Assembly: GCA_027442615.1 (NCBI GenBank)
Contig: DAIBBI010000028.1
Location: 1-23,884 of the forward strand
Source: JAJZRV01 sp027442615
GTDB taxonomy: Bacteria; Pseudomonadota; Gammaproteobacteria; Burkholderiales; Ferrovaceae
Reading direction: 5' to 3'
Length of the DNA stretch: 23,884 nt
The position numbers and the translations under genes are program-made. Of this stretch, positions 23,401-23,884 are shown in pieces. Position 1 is the first letter of the stretch, and the number at the start of each line of letters is the position of its first letter. The notes under the pieces are model-generated. The model was given only the letters and a program-made list of their open reading frames with translations. It was not told the DNA's origin and did not search any database.

Positions 23401-23751
23401 GAAGCCAAAATCATAAAACTTCGGGCCTTGCGGGAAATGGGCGTGGAGATTTCCATCGATGATTTTGGAACGGGGTATTCCTCGCTCAGTTATATCTCGA
23501 AATTGCCCGTCAACTCGCTGAAAATAGACCATGCGTTCATCTTCAACATGACCACGAACCCGGATGATCTATGCATCGTGTCCGCCATCATTTCGTTGGG
23601 GCATTCCCTGAACCTGAAGGTCATTGCCGAGGGGGTTGAAACAGAGGAGCAGGAGAATATGCTCCGTTTGCTGAAGTGTAACGAGTTTCAAGGATACCTG
23701 TTCAGCCCCGCGGTCGAGGCATCCAGAATCGTGTCATTACTGCAAGGCTGA
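20440..23751 (+). CDS. REC-GAF-PAS-GAF-GGDEF(degenerate)-EAL response regulator, predicted c-di-GMP phosphodiesterase
   Basis: An 1103-residue regulator ending the chemosensory operon. Order: REC (12-125, phospho-Asp61, Thr91, Lys113), linker coiled coil, GAF1 (190-345), coiled coil (350-375), PAS (378-492), GAF2 (500-668), GGDEF-like (675-840), EAL (850-1100). The GGDEF motif reads GADSF (757-761), the metal-binding Asp of the usual DLDRF is Asn (LNLERF), and the I-site RxxD is absent, so no cyclase activity is expected. EAL keeps EAL (885-887), Asn945, Glu977, DDFGTG (1007-1012), Lys1028, EGVET (1064-1068) and Gln1084. It occupies the place of WspR, a REC-GGDEF cyclase, but should hydrolyse c-di-GMP. 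GAF1 has a cysteine cluster (262, 264, 265, 282, 300). ATG 20440 is preceded by AAGGAT. Confidence 0.93.
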   Translation: MQSNQKSNVMKEILIAEDSPTQAAQLAHLLEEHGFKVTTAANGREALALLERYKPLLIISDVVMPELDGYGLCKAIKSDSNLKNIPVMLVTTLSDPEDVVRGLECGADNFLRKPYDERHLLSRIDYLLMNLELRKNQKMQMGVEISLGGQRHFISSERQQILDLLISTYEQAVDINNELKLRERELLQSNQVLNALYRIAEVLNHASSEQEVAGAVLDRVLELPGVQAGWITLRAGKSGFRLIAARNLPPALESPGAMEGNCTCCRRLASDELGSGPIILECERLMKAVGDKRGLRYHACIPLWLGDRTMGVMNLVGSEKGLFNDDELRVLYGVGNQVAVALERVRLYQHLEQLVQERTKELNVEIVERKRIEKEQARLVAIIEATPDFVGTSDLNGNVHFINKAGLKMLGYETGRPVSDLRIEQPHPRWAAKLLSETAIPHALEYGSWSGESALLQRGGQEIPLSQVVIAHRSQDGSVEYLSTIARDITLLKESEQRITRLNRVYAVLSGINTTIVRTRNRQELFDESCRIAVERGKFRFAWIGLLEPGGKEVVPVARAGVDEGCLDCIRLTVRDDEPDRCELVAHALRENTVVVCNDVESDPRMATWRDAALLRGYRSVAVFPLQLKSEVMGLLLLYATEVDFFDDEEMELLTEISSDISFALDHLEKEDRLNYLAYYDALTGLSNRSLFNVHLSQRICEAQGVQMTFAVVMLNLERFRSINDSLGQHAGDELLRQVAQRLKEWLHESAILARLGADSFAIITQRSEDEGSVGRILEQVLSCVHGQPFVIGGQELRIGAKAGVAVFPNDGVDANTLSRNAEAALGKTRLSGDKYLFYAPEFNARVAEKLSLENKLRRAVENGELVLHYQPKVELNTRRIKGLEALMRWKDPDTGLLIPPSSFIPLLEETGLILEAGRWALEQAVADFKLFKDKEVEVPRIAVNVSPIQLRQKDFVATVEHVLRNVADMEAVLELEITESLLMRNIEAKIIKLRALREMGVEISIDDFGTGYSSLSYISKLPVNSLKIDHAFIFNMTTNPDDLCIVSAIISLGHSLNLKVIAEGVETEEQENMLRLLKCNEFQGYLFSPAVEASRIVSLLQG

Positions 23752-23884
23752 TCAAACGGTTGCAGAATCCAGAAAGCGTTCAATCAACTGGCGCAACAAC
23801 TGTCCTGCGCGTAGCCCGTCTCCATCGCACAGTGCTTGAAGAATGGCATCGTGCGCTCGGGCATATTGTTCCAGATCGCTGCTC
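23752..23884 (-). CDS. 3' end of an unidentified gene, possibly a GntR-type regulator
   Basis: An open frame runs from the right edge to a TGA at 23754-23752. Its last 43 residues contain YARAHDAILQALCDGDGLRA and end in FLDSATV. This pattern, His followed by an amphipathic helix with AL-x-DGD and a further helix, resembles the C-terminus of FCD ligand-binding domains in GntR-family repressors. The fragment is too short for certainty. The gene is convergent with the chemosensory operon, its stop adjoining the operon's last stop codon, and no terminator is visible between them. Confidence 0.45.
   Translation of the reverse strand, partial: SSDLEQYARAHDAILQALCDGDGLRAGQLLRQLIERFLDSATV

Noticed and set aside
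1..23884. CRISPR arrays, tRNA genes, insertion sequences, prophage or att sites
   Set aside because: No regularly spaced repeats, tRNA-like cloverleaf 3' ends, transposase motifs or flanking direct repeats were seen. The intein is the only mobile element I can support.

Overview
The window looks like a chromosomal segment of a free-living betaproteobacterium, possibly near Nitrosomonadales or Burkholderiales. The basis is a 16S rRNA 5' end with its leader, moderately high GC with matching codon use, a phasin (polyhydroxyalkanoate granule protein), a split class II ribonucleotide reductase of the NrdJa/NrdJb kind known from Pseudomonas, and a Wsp-type chemosensory operon. The genus cannot be named from sequence alone.

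Layout. Positions 1-270 hold the 5' end of a 16S rRNA gene on the minus strand, with its leader (hairpin, boxA) and a strong rrn promoter with an A-rich upstream element. Divergent from it is an HNH endonuclease gene (390-953). Then come a small secreted Lys/Glu/Ala-rich protein with a clear terminator, a rhodanese-domain protein and, convergent to it, a phasin. A minus-strand block (2453-7851) carries a ChrA-type transporter, a 993-residue PAS-GAF-PAS-PAS-GGDEF-EAL protein overlapping it by 4 bp, and a membrane fatty acid desaturase. The desaturase diverges from a short-chain dehydrogenase (7939-8751) across a promoter region with a tandem direct repeat.

The next unit (8873-12800) is the B12-dependent ribonucleotide reductase in two genes. 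The large subunit is interrupted by a 361-residue intein with a LAGLIDADG homing endonuclease, placed exactly in front of the predicted thiyl-radical cysteine. A NrdR-box-like palindrome sits in the promoter region and a strong terminator closes the unit.

From 13041 to 23751 lies a seven-gene chemosensory operon: CheW, CheR-TPR, CheW, a CHASE3 chemoreceptor, a CheA-REC hybrid kinase, CheB, and a 1103-residue response regulator. Gene content and most of the order match the Wsp system, which in Pseudomonas ends with the diguanylate cyclase WspR. Here the output protein is REC-GAF-PAS-GAF-GGDEF-EAL. Its GGDEF motif is degenerate and its I-site is lost, while its EAL residues are intact. The predicted output is therefore destruction of c-di-GMP rather than synthesis, which I regard as the most interesting observation. 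The window ends in the 3' part of a convergent gene.
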